From assembly GCA_021824055.1 (NCBI GenBank), contig JAKALV010000161.1:1-7484 (forward strand): DNA of 7,484 bases. Reading direction: 5' to 3'. The stretch's first letter is position 1; each line of letters starts with the position of its first letter. Both the position numbers and the translations under genes were made by a program. This document shows positions 1 through 5,048 of this stretch, piece by piece. This DNA comes from Acidobacteriota bacterium (GTDB lineage Bacteria > Acidobacteriota > Vicinamibacteria > Vicinamibacterales > SCN-69-37). The notes below the pieces were generated by a model, which had not been told where the DNA came from, did not search any database, and saw only the letters and a list, made by a program, of their open reading frames with translations.

Positions 1-233
1 AACAGTCAGGCACGCACGACGCGGCGCCCGAGGGGTTTCTGCTCGCGTTCGGCGCCAACGTCGCGCCGGGCGAGTATCCGCGCGGCTCGATCGTGGACCT
101 GGCGCCCACGGTGCTCTATTACATGGGCGTCCCCATCGGCCGCGACATGGACGGTTACGCGCGAACCGACATCTTTCAGAGGCCCTTCACGCTCGGGAAA
201 CCCACGACATTCATCGCTTCGCACGAAAAATAG
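1..233 (+). CDS. C-terminal end of a type I phosphodiesterase/nucleotide pyrophosphatase-like protein (5' truncated)
   Basis: The reading frame is open from base 3 to the TAG at 231-233 and gives the last 76 residues of a longer protein. The segment SGTHD near the start, followed by FLLAFG and then SIVDLAPTVLYYMGVPIGRDMDG, is the typical ending of the alkaline phosphatase/type I phosphodiesterase superfamily. In that family the H of GxHD-like motifs is a metal ligand, and the D-x-APT-x-L segment packs against the active site. Members hydrolyse phosphate mono- or diesters, or transfer phospho-groups, often outside the cytoplasm. The substrate cannot be told from this fragment. The gene is upstream of and co-directional with the pyr operon, but about 326 bases and a promoter separate them, so it is probably an independent unit. 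No clear terminator follows it. The family call is fairly sure; the exact function is not. Confidence 0.72.
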   Translation, partial: QSGTHDAAPEGFLLAFGANVAPGEYPRGSIVDLAPTVLYYMGVPIGRDMDGYARTDIFQRPFTLGKPTTFIASHEK

Positions 234-259
234 AACGTTCGACAGATAGAACGTTCGAC
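231..259. repeat. Two direct copies of a 13-base repeat with an 8-base palindrome
   Basis: TAGAACGTTCGAC occurs perfectly at 231-243 and 247-259, a 16-base period. Each copy contains the palindrome GAACGTTC (233-240 and 249-256). The first copy includes the TAG stop of the upstream gene. A further GTTCGG follows at 260. The pair could be a protein-binding site or a small duplication; nothing else supports a function. Confidence 0.5.
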
Positions 260-301
260 GTTCGGGTGCGACAAACACTCGCGGTTCGGAAGTGACGGGC
301 A

Positions 302-447
302 CCCGCAGTTCGGGGGGCTTCGACCGTGGTTGGGTGCGCGGTGCTTGGTGCAGACGGGCTGAGGCCCTTGGCGCGCGCTGAGCGAAGCGACGCCGCGCGC
401 CGAACCCGACGGGCGCGCACTACGCGCGAAGCCCCCCGAACTGCGGG
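302..447. repeat. Nested inverted-repeat element between the phosphodiesterase gene and pyrR
   Basis: A perfect 21-base inverted repeat bounds this stretch: 302-322 (starts CCCGCAGTTCGG) pairs with 427-447 (ends CCGAACTGCGGG). Inside it, GTGCGCG (334-340) pairs with CGCGCAC (414-420), and GGCGCGCG (370-377) pairs with CGCGCGCC (394-401) around a loop containing GAGCGAAGCGA. The arms are nested in order, so the roughly 146-base unit can fold into one long branched hairpin. No credible gene lies here; the open frames in the region lack start context and family resemblance. It looks like a small dispersed palindromic (REP/MITE-type) unit, and could also end transcription of the upstream gene. 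No target-site duplication was seen. Confidence 0.62.
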
Positions 448-480
448 CGTGAGCCCCCCGGAACGACGCGCAACGAAACT

Positions 481-496
481 CGAACCCCCAGGTTCG
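481..496. promoter_or_regulatory. Short inverted repeat at the -35 position of the pyrR promoter
   Basis: CGAACC (481-486) and GGTTCG (491-496) form a perfect 6-base inverted repeat with a 4-base centre. It sits where the -35 element of the proposed pyrR promoter would be, and no TTGACA-like sequence is present there. It could be an operator or activator site, or chance in GC-rich DNA. Confidence 0.25.
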
Positions 497-504
497 TGCC
501 GAAC

Positions 505-513
505 TGGTATCAT
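505..513 (+). promoter_or_regulatory. Extended -10 promoter for the pyr operon
   Basis: TGGTATCAT fits the extended -10 pattern TGn-TATnnT: TG at 505-506 and TATCAT at 508-513. A start about seven bases downstream, near G520, would give a roughly 40-base leader that begins exactly at the PyrR-type hairpin. There is no recognisable -35 box, which is tolerated with an extended -10. This is inferred from pattern only. The same TATnnT-N6-start layout appears at the two promoters near 6937 and 7154. Confidence 0.5.
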
Positions 514-520
514 TGCCGTG

Positions 521-553
521 CTCTTTAACCCGCCCCTGTGAGGGCGAGAAGAG
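521..553 (+). promoter_or_regulatory. PyrR-binding RNA hairpin overlapping the pyrR ribosome-binding site
   Basis: The leader just before pyrR folds as an upper stem CGCCC (531-535) with GGGCG (542-546), closing the hexaloop CTGTGA (536-541). It continues through an internal loop (TAACC on the 5' side, AG on the 3' side) into a lower stem CTCTT (521-525) with AAGAG (549-553). The known PyrR-binding RNA has a CNGNGA hexaloop, a GC-rich upper stem, an internal purine-containing bulge and a lower stem; the loop here matches CNGNGA exactly. The lower stem uses AAGAG, part of the Shine-Dalgarno region (AAGAGGTG, 549-556) of the ATG at 560. Binding of PyrR plus UMP/UTP should therefore hide the ribosome-binding site. 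This resembles the translational repression known for mycobacterial pyr operons more than the Bacillus attenuator, and no terminator hairpin with a U-run is present. Fold and function are inferred by eye. Confidence 0.72.
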
Positions 554-559
554 GTGGTC

Positions 560-1087
560 ATGCCGGTCGTCATGGATGCCGATCGCGTCGCGAAGAGCCT
601 GACGCGCATTGCGCACGAAATCATCGAACGCAATCGAGGGATCGACGATCTTCGTCTGGTGGGCATCCGCACGCGCGGCGTGCCGATCGCGCAGCGGCTC
701 GCGGCGTGCCTGAAGGACATCACCGGAACCGAGGTGCCGACCGGGGTGCTCGACATCACGCTCTACCGCGACGATCTGATGGGGCATGACGTGGGGCCCC
801 AGCCCCTCGTGCGCAGCACGGAGATTCCGTTCGACATCGACGGCCGGGACGTGCTGCTGGTCGACGATGTGCTGTACACGGGGCGGACGATTCGCGCGGC
901 CCTGGACGCGCTGATTGATTTCGGCCGCCCGCGCAGCATCCAGCTCATGGTGCTCGTGGATCGCGGCCACCGCGAGCTGCCCATCCGGGCCGACTACGTC
1001 GGCCGCAACGTGCCGACGTCGAAGAAGGAAAGCGTGCGGGTCCATCTCGTGGAGATCGACGGCCGCGATGAAGTGGAGGTGGCGTGA
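560..1087 (+). CDS. pyrR: PyrR, pyrimidine operon RNA-binding regulator / uracil phosphoribosyltransferase
   Basis: The protein of 175 residues is close to the roughly 180 usual for PyrR. In the Bacillus system, PyrR binds a hairpin in pyr mRNA when UMP or UTP is bound and so represses the operon; many members also convert uracil plus PRPP to UMP. The sequence is collinear with the family: LTRIAHEIIERN (14-25, a segment implicated in RNA binding), LVGIRTRG (33-40), LDITLYRDDL (64-73), the PRPP motif VLLVDDVLYTGRT (98-110) and VDRGHRELPIRADYVGRN followed by PTS. I chose ATG 560 because GAGG lies five bases upstream. An in-frame GTG at 554 would overlap that site, and ATG 572 is also possible. 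The stop overlaps the pyrB start (TGATG). A matching RNA target lies directly upstream, which supports autoregulation. All core motifs look intact. Confidence 0.96.
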   Translation: MPVVMDADRVAKSLTRIAHEIIERNRGIDDLRLVGIRTRGVPIAQRLAACLKDITGTEVPTGVLDITLYRDDLMGHDVGPQPLVRSTEIPFDIDGRDVLLVDDVLYTGRTIRAALDALIDFGRPRSIQLMVLVDRGHRELPIRADYVGRNVPTSKKESVRVHLVEIDGRDEVEVA

Positions 1088-2034
1088 TGGGCGACCTCAC
1101 GATGCTCCGGAGCCGCCATCTGCTTGGTATCGAGGATCTGGAACCGGCCGAGATTTCGCTGATCCTCGACACGGCCGTCGCAATGAAGGAAGTGGGCACC
1201 CGGTCGATCAAGAAGGTGCCGGCCCTGCGCGGCCGCACGGTCGTGAATCTCTTCTTCGAGCCGAGTACGCGCACGCGCCTCTCGTTCGAACTGGCCGAGA
1301 AACGGCTGAGCGCGGACACGATGGGGATGACCACCGCGGGATCCAGCGTGGTCAAAGGCGAGACGCTGATCGACACCGCGCGCACGCTGGAAGCGATGTC
1401 GCCCGACATGATCGTGGTCCGTCACGCCTGTTCGGGGGCGGCGCACGTGCTCGCGCGCGTGTGCCGGTCGAGCATCATCAACGCCGGCGACGGCACGCAC
1501 GAGCACCCCACGCAGGCGCTGCTGGATGCGTTCACCATTCAGGGCCGCAAGGGCCGGCTCGCCGGCGTGCGCGTGGCGATCATCGGCGACCTGGCGCACA
1601 GCCGCGTGCTGCGGTCGAATGTGCTGCTGCTGACGCGCATGGGCGCCGAGGTCGTGGCGTGCGGACCGGCCACGCTGATTCCGGTCGGTCTCGGCCGCAT
1701 GGGCGTGACCGTGACGACATCGATTGACGAGGCCTGCGAGGGCGCGGACGTGCTGATGATGCTGCGCGTGCAGCACGAACGCATGCACGGGCTCTTTCTG
1801 CCGTCGGTGCGCGAGTATTTCACGCTGTTCGGCCTCACCGCCGCGCGGCTGGCGCGCGCGAAGAGCGACGCGATCGTGATGCATCCCGGACCGATGAATC
1901 GCGGCGTGGAAATCGCCAGCGACGTGGCCGACGGCAATCAGTCGGTGATCCTGGACCAGGTGGCGAACGGCGTGGCCGTGCGCATGGCCGTGTTGTATCT
2001 GCTCGCCGGCGGCGAGCAAAACGAAGGCGCGTAG
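1087..2034 (+). CDS. pyrB: Aspartate carbamoyltransferase catalytic subunit
   Basis: This enzyme condenses carbamoyl phosphate with L-aspartate to N-carbamoyl-L-aspartate, the committed step of cytosolic pyrimidine synthesis. The 315 residues match a catalytic chain. Visible motifs are FFEPSTRTR (56-64, carbamoyl phosphate loop), SSVVKGET (86-93, the loop giving Ser and Lys to the neighbouring subunit's site), VVRH (110-113), HEHPTQ (138-143), HSR with R173, LRVQ with R227 and Q229 (aspartate binding) and HPGPMNRG (266-273). All expected active-site residues are present. ATG 1087 is preferred over GTG 1084 because GGAGGT at 1075-1080 gives a six-base spacing; ATG 1102 is a weaker alternative. 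The start overlaps the pyrR stop, implying translational coupling. There is no pyrI regulatory gene next to it, so the enzyme is probably not of the E. coli holoenzyme type and may instead associate with the PyrC encoded downstream, as in some bacteria. Confidence 0.97.
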   Translation: MGDLTMLRSRHLLGIEDLEPAEISLILDTAVAMKEVGTRSIKKVPALRGRTVVNLFFEPSTRTRLSFELAEKRLSADTMGMTTAGSSVVKGETLIDTARTLEAMSPDMIVVRHACSGAAHVLARVCRSSIINAGDGTHEHPTQALLDAFTIQGRKGRLAGVRVAIIGDLAHSRVLRSNVLLLTRMGAEVVACGPATLIPVGLGRMGVTVTTSIDEACEGADVLMMLRVQHERMHGLFLPSVREYFTLFGLTAARLARAKSDAIVMHPGPMNRGVEIASDVADGNQSVILDQVANGVAVRMAVLYLLAGGEQNEGA

Positions 2035-2054
2035 GGCCGAGCTTCAGCTCGGCC
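2035..2054 (+). repeat. Perfect 8-bp hairpin in the pyrB-pyrC gap
   Basis: GGCCGAGC (2035-2042) and GCTCGGCC (2047-2054) pair perfectly around a TTCA loop. The hairpin begins on the base after the pyrB stop and ends just before the pyrC Shine-Dalgarno sequence (AGGGAG, 2056-2061). There is no T-run, so it is not a standard terminator. It could stabilise mRNA ends, tune pyrC translation, or be one copy of a dispersed palindromic repeat. Confidence 0.65.
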
Positions 2055-2065
2055 GAGGGAGATTC

Positions 2066-3373
2066 ATGAAGACGTTACTGAAGGGCGGCCGCGTCATCGA
2101 CCCCGTCGCGGGCCGCGACGGCCAGTTCGACGTGCTGATCGACGGCGATCGCGTCGCGAAGATCGGCAAGGGGATTCCCGCGGGTGACGCCCGCGTCATC
2201 GATGTGCCGGCAGGTTTCATCGTCGCGCCGGGTCTGATCGACATGCACGTGCACCTGCGCGAGCCGGGCCAGGAGCACAAGGAGACGATTGCCACCGGCC
2301 TGGCGTCGGCGGTGGCGGGCGGGTTCACCGCGGTGGCGTGCATGCCGAACACGTCGCCGGTCAACGACCAGGCGGGCATCACGCAGTTCATCCTCAAGCG
2401 CGCGGCGGAGGCGGGACTCGCGCGCGTGTACCCGATCGGCGCGGTGTCGATCGGATCGAACGGCGAGCAGCTCACCGAGATCGGCGATCTGCGGCAGGCT
2501 GGCTGCGTGGCGATCACCGACGACGGCAAGCCGGTGGGCACGGCGTTGCTGATGCGGCGCGCGCTCGAGTACGCGTCGATGTTCATGATGCCGGTGATCG
2601 AGCACTGCGAGGATCCGTCGCTGAAAGGCGACGGCGTGGCCCACGAGGGCGCCGTGGCGTCGCTGCTCGGCCTGAAGGGCATTCCGGCGTGCGCCGAATC
2701 GATCATGGCCGAGCGCGACATCAGCCTGGCCGAGCTCACCGGCGGCCGCGTGCACATCGCGCACATGAGCGCGCGCCAGACGCTGCGCGCGGTGCGCGAC
2801 GGCAAGGCCCGCGGCGTCCACGTGACGTGCGAGGTGACGCCGCATCACTTCACGCTCACCGACGAGGCGATCCGCGGGTACGACACCAACACCAAGATGA
2901 ATCCGCCGTTGCGCGAAGAGGCCGATCGCCAGGCGATGATCGACGGCCTGCGCGACGGCACCATCGACGCCATCGCCACGGACCACGCGCCGCATCACGC
3001 CGACGAAAAAGCGCTCGAATTCGACAAGGCGCCGTTTGGCATCGTCGGACTCGAGACCGCGATTCCGCTGTGCGTGAGCCGGCTCATCGAACCCGGCCTG
3101 ATCGACTGGCCGCGGCTGATCGATCTGCTGAGCGCGGCGCCGGCGCGGATCCTGGGCCTGCCCGGCGGGACGCTGGCCGAGGGCGGGCCGGCCGACATCA
3201 CCGTGATCGCGCCCGCGGCGGCGGTGACGGTTCGCGCGGCGGCCCTGAGGTCCAAGTCGAAGAACACACCGTTTGACGGATGGGCACTGAAGGGCGCGGC
3301 CGCGGCGACGATCGTGGGCGGCCGCGTGGTGTTTGTGAATGACGCGGTGGCGGGGGCGGAGCGGTTTCAATGA
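2066..3373 (+). CDS. pyrC: Dihydroorotase (class I)
   Basis: The enzyme cyclises N-carbamoyl-L-aspartate to dihydroorotate, the third step of the pathway. At 435 residues it matches the longer class I dihydroorotases (roughly 420-430), not the shorter E. coli type. It is an amidohydrolase barrel with the metal and substrate residues in place: DMHVHLREPG with H61 and H63, TDDGKP with D152/D153 (the position used as metal ligand in class I enzymes), EHCED with H180, HIAHMSA with H233, and ATDHAPH with D306. The C-terminal signature KSKNTPFDGW, followed by a glycine-rich VGGRVVFV strand, is also typical. ATG 2066 is preceded by GAGGGAG at good spacing. The stop overlaps the pyrE start as ATGA (3370-3373). 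No residue looks missing, so this is probably an active enzyme rather than the inactive PyrC' found with some ATCases. Confidence 0.97.
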   Translation: MKTLLKGGRVIDPVAGRDGQFDVLIDGDRVAKIGKGIPAGDARVIDVPAGFIVAPGLIDMHVHLREPGQEHKETIATGLASAVAGGFTAVACMPNTSPVNDQAGITQFILKRAAEAGLARVYPIGAVSIGSNGEQLTEIGDLRQAGCVAITDDGKPVGTALLMRRALEYASMFMMPVIEHCEDPSLKGDGVAHEGAVASLLGLKGIPACAESIMAERDISLAELTGGRVHIAHMSARQTLRAVRDGKARGVHVTCEVTPHHFTLTDEAIRGYDTNTKMNPPLREEADRQAMIDGLRDGTIDAIATDHAPHHADEKALEFDKAPFGIVGLETAIPLCVSRLIEPGLIDWPRLIDLLSAAPARILGLPGGTLAEGGPADITVIAPAAAVTVRAAALRSKSKNTPFDGWALKGAAAATIVGGRVVFVNDAVAGAERFQ

Positions 3374-3993
3374 CGACCAGACGTGACGACGTGCGGCGGC
3401 AGGCGCTGCAGAACCTGAAGGAATTCGAAGTGCTGATGACCGACGGGCATTTCGACTACGGCAACGGCTATCACGGGCAGGTCTACCTGAATCCGCACCG
3501 GCTCTTTCGACAACCCTCGGCGATCTGGCGTTTCGCGCAGGATGTCATCGACATCCTGCCCGAGACGGTGATCACCGCCACCGAGGTGGTCGTCGGGCCC
3601 GTGATGGGCGGCGCGCTGCTGGCGCACACCATCGCGGGGCTGCTGGACGGCCGCCGCAGCCTGACGCACCCGCAGTGCTCGTTTGCGCCGATCTCGCTCG
3701 ACAGCGACGGCGCGCTGGTCATTCGCGCGTTCTACCGGACGGTGCTTGCCGGCAAGAAGGTCCTGCTGGTGGACGATGTGCGAAACACCGGGAAGACGTT
3801 CGAGCGCGCGAAGACGTTGATCGAGAGCGCCGGCGGCCGCGTGATGGCCACCGCCGAGATCTACGACCGCATGGAAGCGATCGCGCACCTGAACGTGCCG
3901 AACTACCCGTTGGCCGAATACAAGGCGCCCGACAACCACCCCGTGGCCGACTGCCCGATGTGCCGGCGCGGCGCGCCGATCACCACGTTTTGA
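3370..3993 (+). CDS. pyrE: Orotate phosphoribosyltransferase, Thermus-type
   Basis: This 207-residue PRPP-dependent transferase should convert orotate to OMP. Its N-terminal segment GHFDYGNGYHGQVYLNP (26-42) matches the 'GHF-x-x-x-SG-x-H' region of orotate phosphoribosyltransferases, with Asn in place of the usual Ser. VGPVMGGALLAHTI matches the next conserved strand, and VLLVDDVRNTGKT (131-143) is the PRPP-binding motif. The ending CPMCRRGAPI (C195, C198) resembles the CPLCREGVPL tail of the Thermus-type PyrE family. The flexible loop before the PRPP motif reads FAPISLDSDGALVIRAF and lacks the acidic/lysine residues usual there, so substrate specificity rests partly on operon context. ATG 3370 overlaps the pyrC stop, and GGAG at 3358-3361 is well spaced. 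Another purine/pyrimidine phosphoribosyltransferase is the main alternative. Confidence 0.83.
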   Translation: MTTRRDDVRRQALQNLKEFEVLMTDGHFDYGNGYHGQVYLNPHRLFRQPSAIWRFAQDVIDILPETVITATEVVVGPVMGGALLAHTIAGLLDGRRSLTHPQCSFAPISLDSDGALVIRAFYRTVLAGKKVLLVDDVRNTGKTFERAKTLIESAGGRVMATAEIYDRMEAIAHLNVPNYPLAEYKAPDNHPVADCPMCRRGAPITTF

Positions 3994-4820
3994 AGGCCGC
4001 TCTCGACGCGCTCTACGACACCTTCAACGCGCCCGACACGGCGCTCGATCCCATCCAGATCGTCCGGCGGTACGCGCGGGTCGACGACCGCGAGATCGTC
4101 GCGTTTCTCGCGGCCGGCCTGGCGTTCGGCCGCGTGGCGTCGGTGATGGCGTCGGTCGAAGCGGTGTGCGCGGTGATGGGACCGTCGCCGGCCGAATTCG
4201 TCCGGCAGTTCGACGCGAAGCGCGACGGCGCGCCGCTGAGGCCGTTCGTGCATCGCTGGGTGCGCGGGCGCGACGTCGTGCACGTGCTGGCGACGCTTTG
4301 CGGGATGGTGCGCGAGTTCGGCTCGATCGAACGGTGTTTTGCGAACGGCTACCGCACGTCCGATGAGGACCTGGCGCCGGCGATCGAAGCGTTCGCGGCG
4401 CGCGGCGGCCAGTCGTATTTCTTCGCCAAGCCGTCGAGCGGCTCGGCCTGCAAGCGGATGAACCTGTTTCTGCGCTGGATGGTGCGCCGCGACGCGGTCG
4501 ATCCCGGCGGATGGACGCTGGTTCCCGCATCGAAGCTGCTCGTGCCGCTCGACACGCACACGATCCGGGTCGGGAAGTGTCTCCGGTTGACGCGCCGCGC
4601 GTCGCCGGGGTGGAAGATGGCCGCGGACATCACGGCCGCTCTGCGCACACTGGATCCGTCGGATCCCGTGCGGTACGACTTCTCGTTGTGCCATCTCAGC
4701 ATGATGGGCAGTTGCGGCTTCGGCGCGGAGCAGGGCGACGCGCAGTGTCCGTTGAAACCGCACTGCAGGCCCAAGGGCGCTCACGCAGAGACGCGGAGAC
4801 GCGGAGCGGCAAAGACCTGA
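3990..4820 (+). CDS. DUF2400/TIGR02757-family protein, probably HhH-GPD-related, TTG start
   Basis: The 276-residue protein matches the uncharacterised DUF2400 (TIGR02757) family: DREIVAFLAAGLAFGRV (33-49), then YFFAKPSSGSACKRMNLFLRWMVR (143-166, quoted in outline), then PLDTHTIRVGK around D188. The PLDTHT-x-R segment resembles the VDTH-x-x-R motif of endonuclease III-type DNA glycosylases, whose Asp is catalytic. Cysteines 234, 242, 253 and 259 end in C-x5-C, like the glycosylase iron-sulfur loop. A glycosylase-like fold is therefore plausible, but the family's activity is not established to my knowledge. The start is taken as TTG 3990, whose TTGA overlaps the pyrE stop; no ATG or GTG suits, and there is no clear Shine-Dalgarno, so expression likely depends on coupling to pyrE. 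The last 14 or so residues (GAHAETRRRGAAKT) are encoded by the left arm of a repeat element and look like a foreign extension. Confidence 0.82.
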   Translation: MKAALDALYDTFNAPDTALDPIQIVRRYARVDDREIVAFLAAGLAFGRVASVMASVEAVCAVMGPSPAEFVRQFDAKRDGAPLRPFVHRWVRGRDVVHVLATLCGMVREFGSIERCFANGYRTSDEDLAPAIEAFAARGGQSYFFAKPSSGSACKRMNLFLRWMVRRDAVDPGGWTLVPASKLLVPLDTHTIRVGKCLRLTRRASPGWKMAADITAALRTLDPSDPVRYDFSLCHLSMMGSCGFGAEQGDAQCPLKPHCRPKGAHAETRRRGAAKT

Positions 4821-4829
4821 GGGCCTGGT

Positions 4830-4848
4830 GGCCCGGCTTCGCCGGGCC
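4830..4848. repeat. Left side hairpin of the composite palindrome
   Basis: GGCCCGGC (4830-4837) pairs with GCCGGGCC (4841-4848) around a TTC loop. It lies between the 13-base and 28-base arms of the larger element. Confidence 0.7.
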
Positions 4849-4930
4849 CAGCGACGAACGAGACGGCGCGACAACGAGGGCGCCCTGAATGCGTGCGCCG
4901 CTCTCGTTGTCGCGCCGTCTCGTTCGTCGC

Positions 4931-4948
4931 CGGCCGCCAAGGCGGCCG
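4931..4948. repeat. Right side hairpin of the composite palindrome
   Basis: CGGCCGCC (4931-4938) pairs with GGCGGCCG (4941-4948) around AA. It occupies the mirror position of the left side hairpin but has a different sequence, so the two are not simple inverted copies. Confidence 0.7.
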
Positions 4949-5048
4949 CCAGGCCCTCAGGCTTCCAGTGTCTTCACGTCCTGCCATGATCTTCATGGTT
5001 GAGCGCCCTTCTCCGCGTGCTCCGCGTCTTTGCGTGAGCCGGTTGGCT

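Larger units (their letters stand above)
4779..5039. mobile_element. Composite nested palindrome, MITE-like element
   Basis: Several inverted repeats are nested around one centre. The outer arms 4779-4806 and 5011-5039 (starting GCTCACGCA, with ACGCGGAG repeated) match with one mismatch and one extra base. Next, CCTGAGGGCCTGG (4816-4828) is the perfect complement of 4949-4961. Each arm then carries its own side hairpin (4830-4848 and 4931-4948). A perfect 28-base inverted repeat (4851-4878 with 4903-4930) follows, and an inner GGCGC/GCGCC pair (4879-4883, 4895-4899) closes the centre. No transposase is encoded, so any movement would need a protein acting in trans. The element lies between two convergent genes, which would also suit a two-way transcription terminator or mRNA end protector, though there is no T-run. 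No target-site duplication is obvious. The open frames across it are artefacts of the palindrome. Confidence 0.78.

Noticed and set aside
231..263. LexA/SOS-type operator
   Set aside because: GAAC and GTTC are directly joined here, without the four-base gap of the Gram-positive box or the seven-base direct-repeat spacing of the alphaproteobacterial box.
326..541. Small open frame of 71 codons upstream of pyrR
   Set aside because: It lies inside the nested inverted repeat and the promoter/leader region, with Arg/Ala-rich shadow-like sequence and no family resemblance.
994..2019. Minus-strand open frames opposite pyrB and pyrC (also 2075-3370)
   Set aside because: They lie fully antisense to highly conserved enzymes and have shadow-type composition.
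2035..2054. Rho-independent terminator after pyrB
   Set aside because: No T-run follows, and the pyrC ribosome-binding site starts directly after the stem.
3675..3989. Upstream extension of the DUF2400 frame into pyrE
   Set aside because: The extra residues are a frame-shifted reading of pyrE with no family similarity; homology begins at the TTG at 3990.
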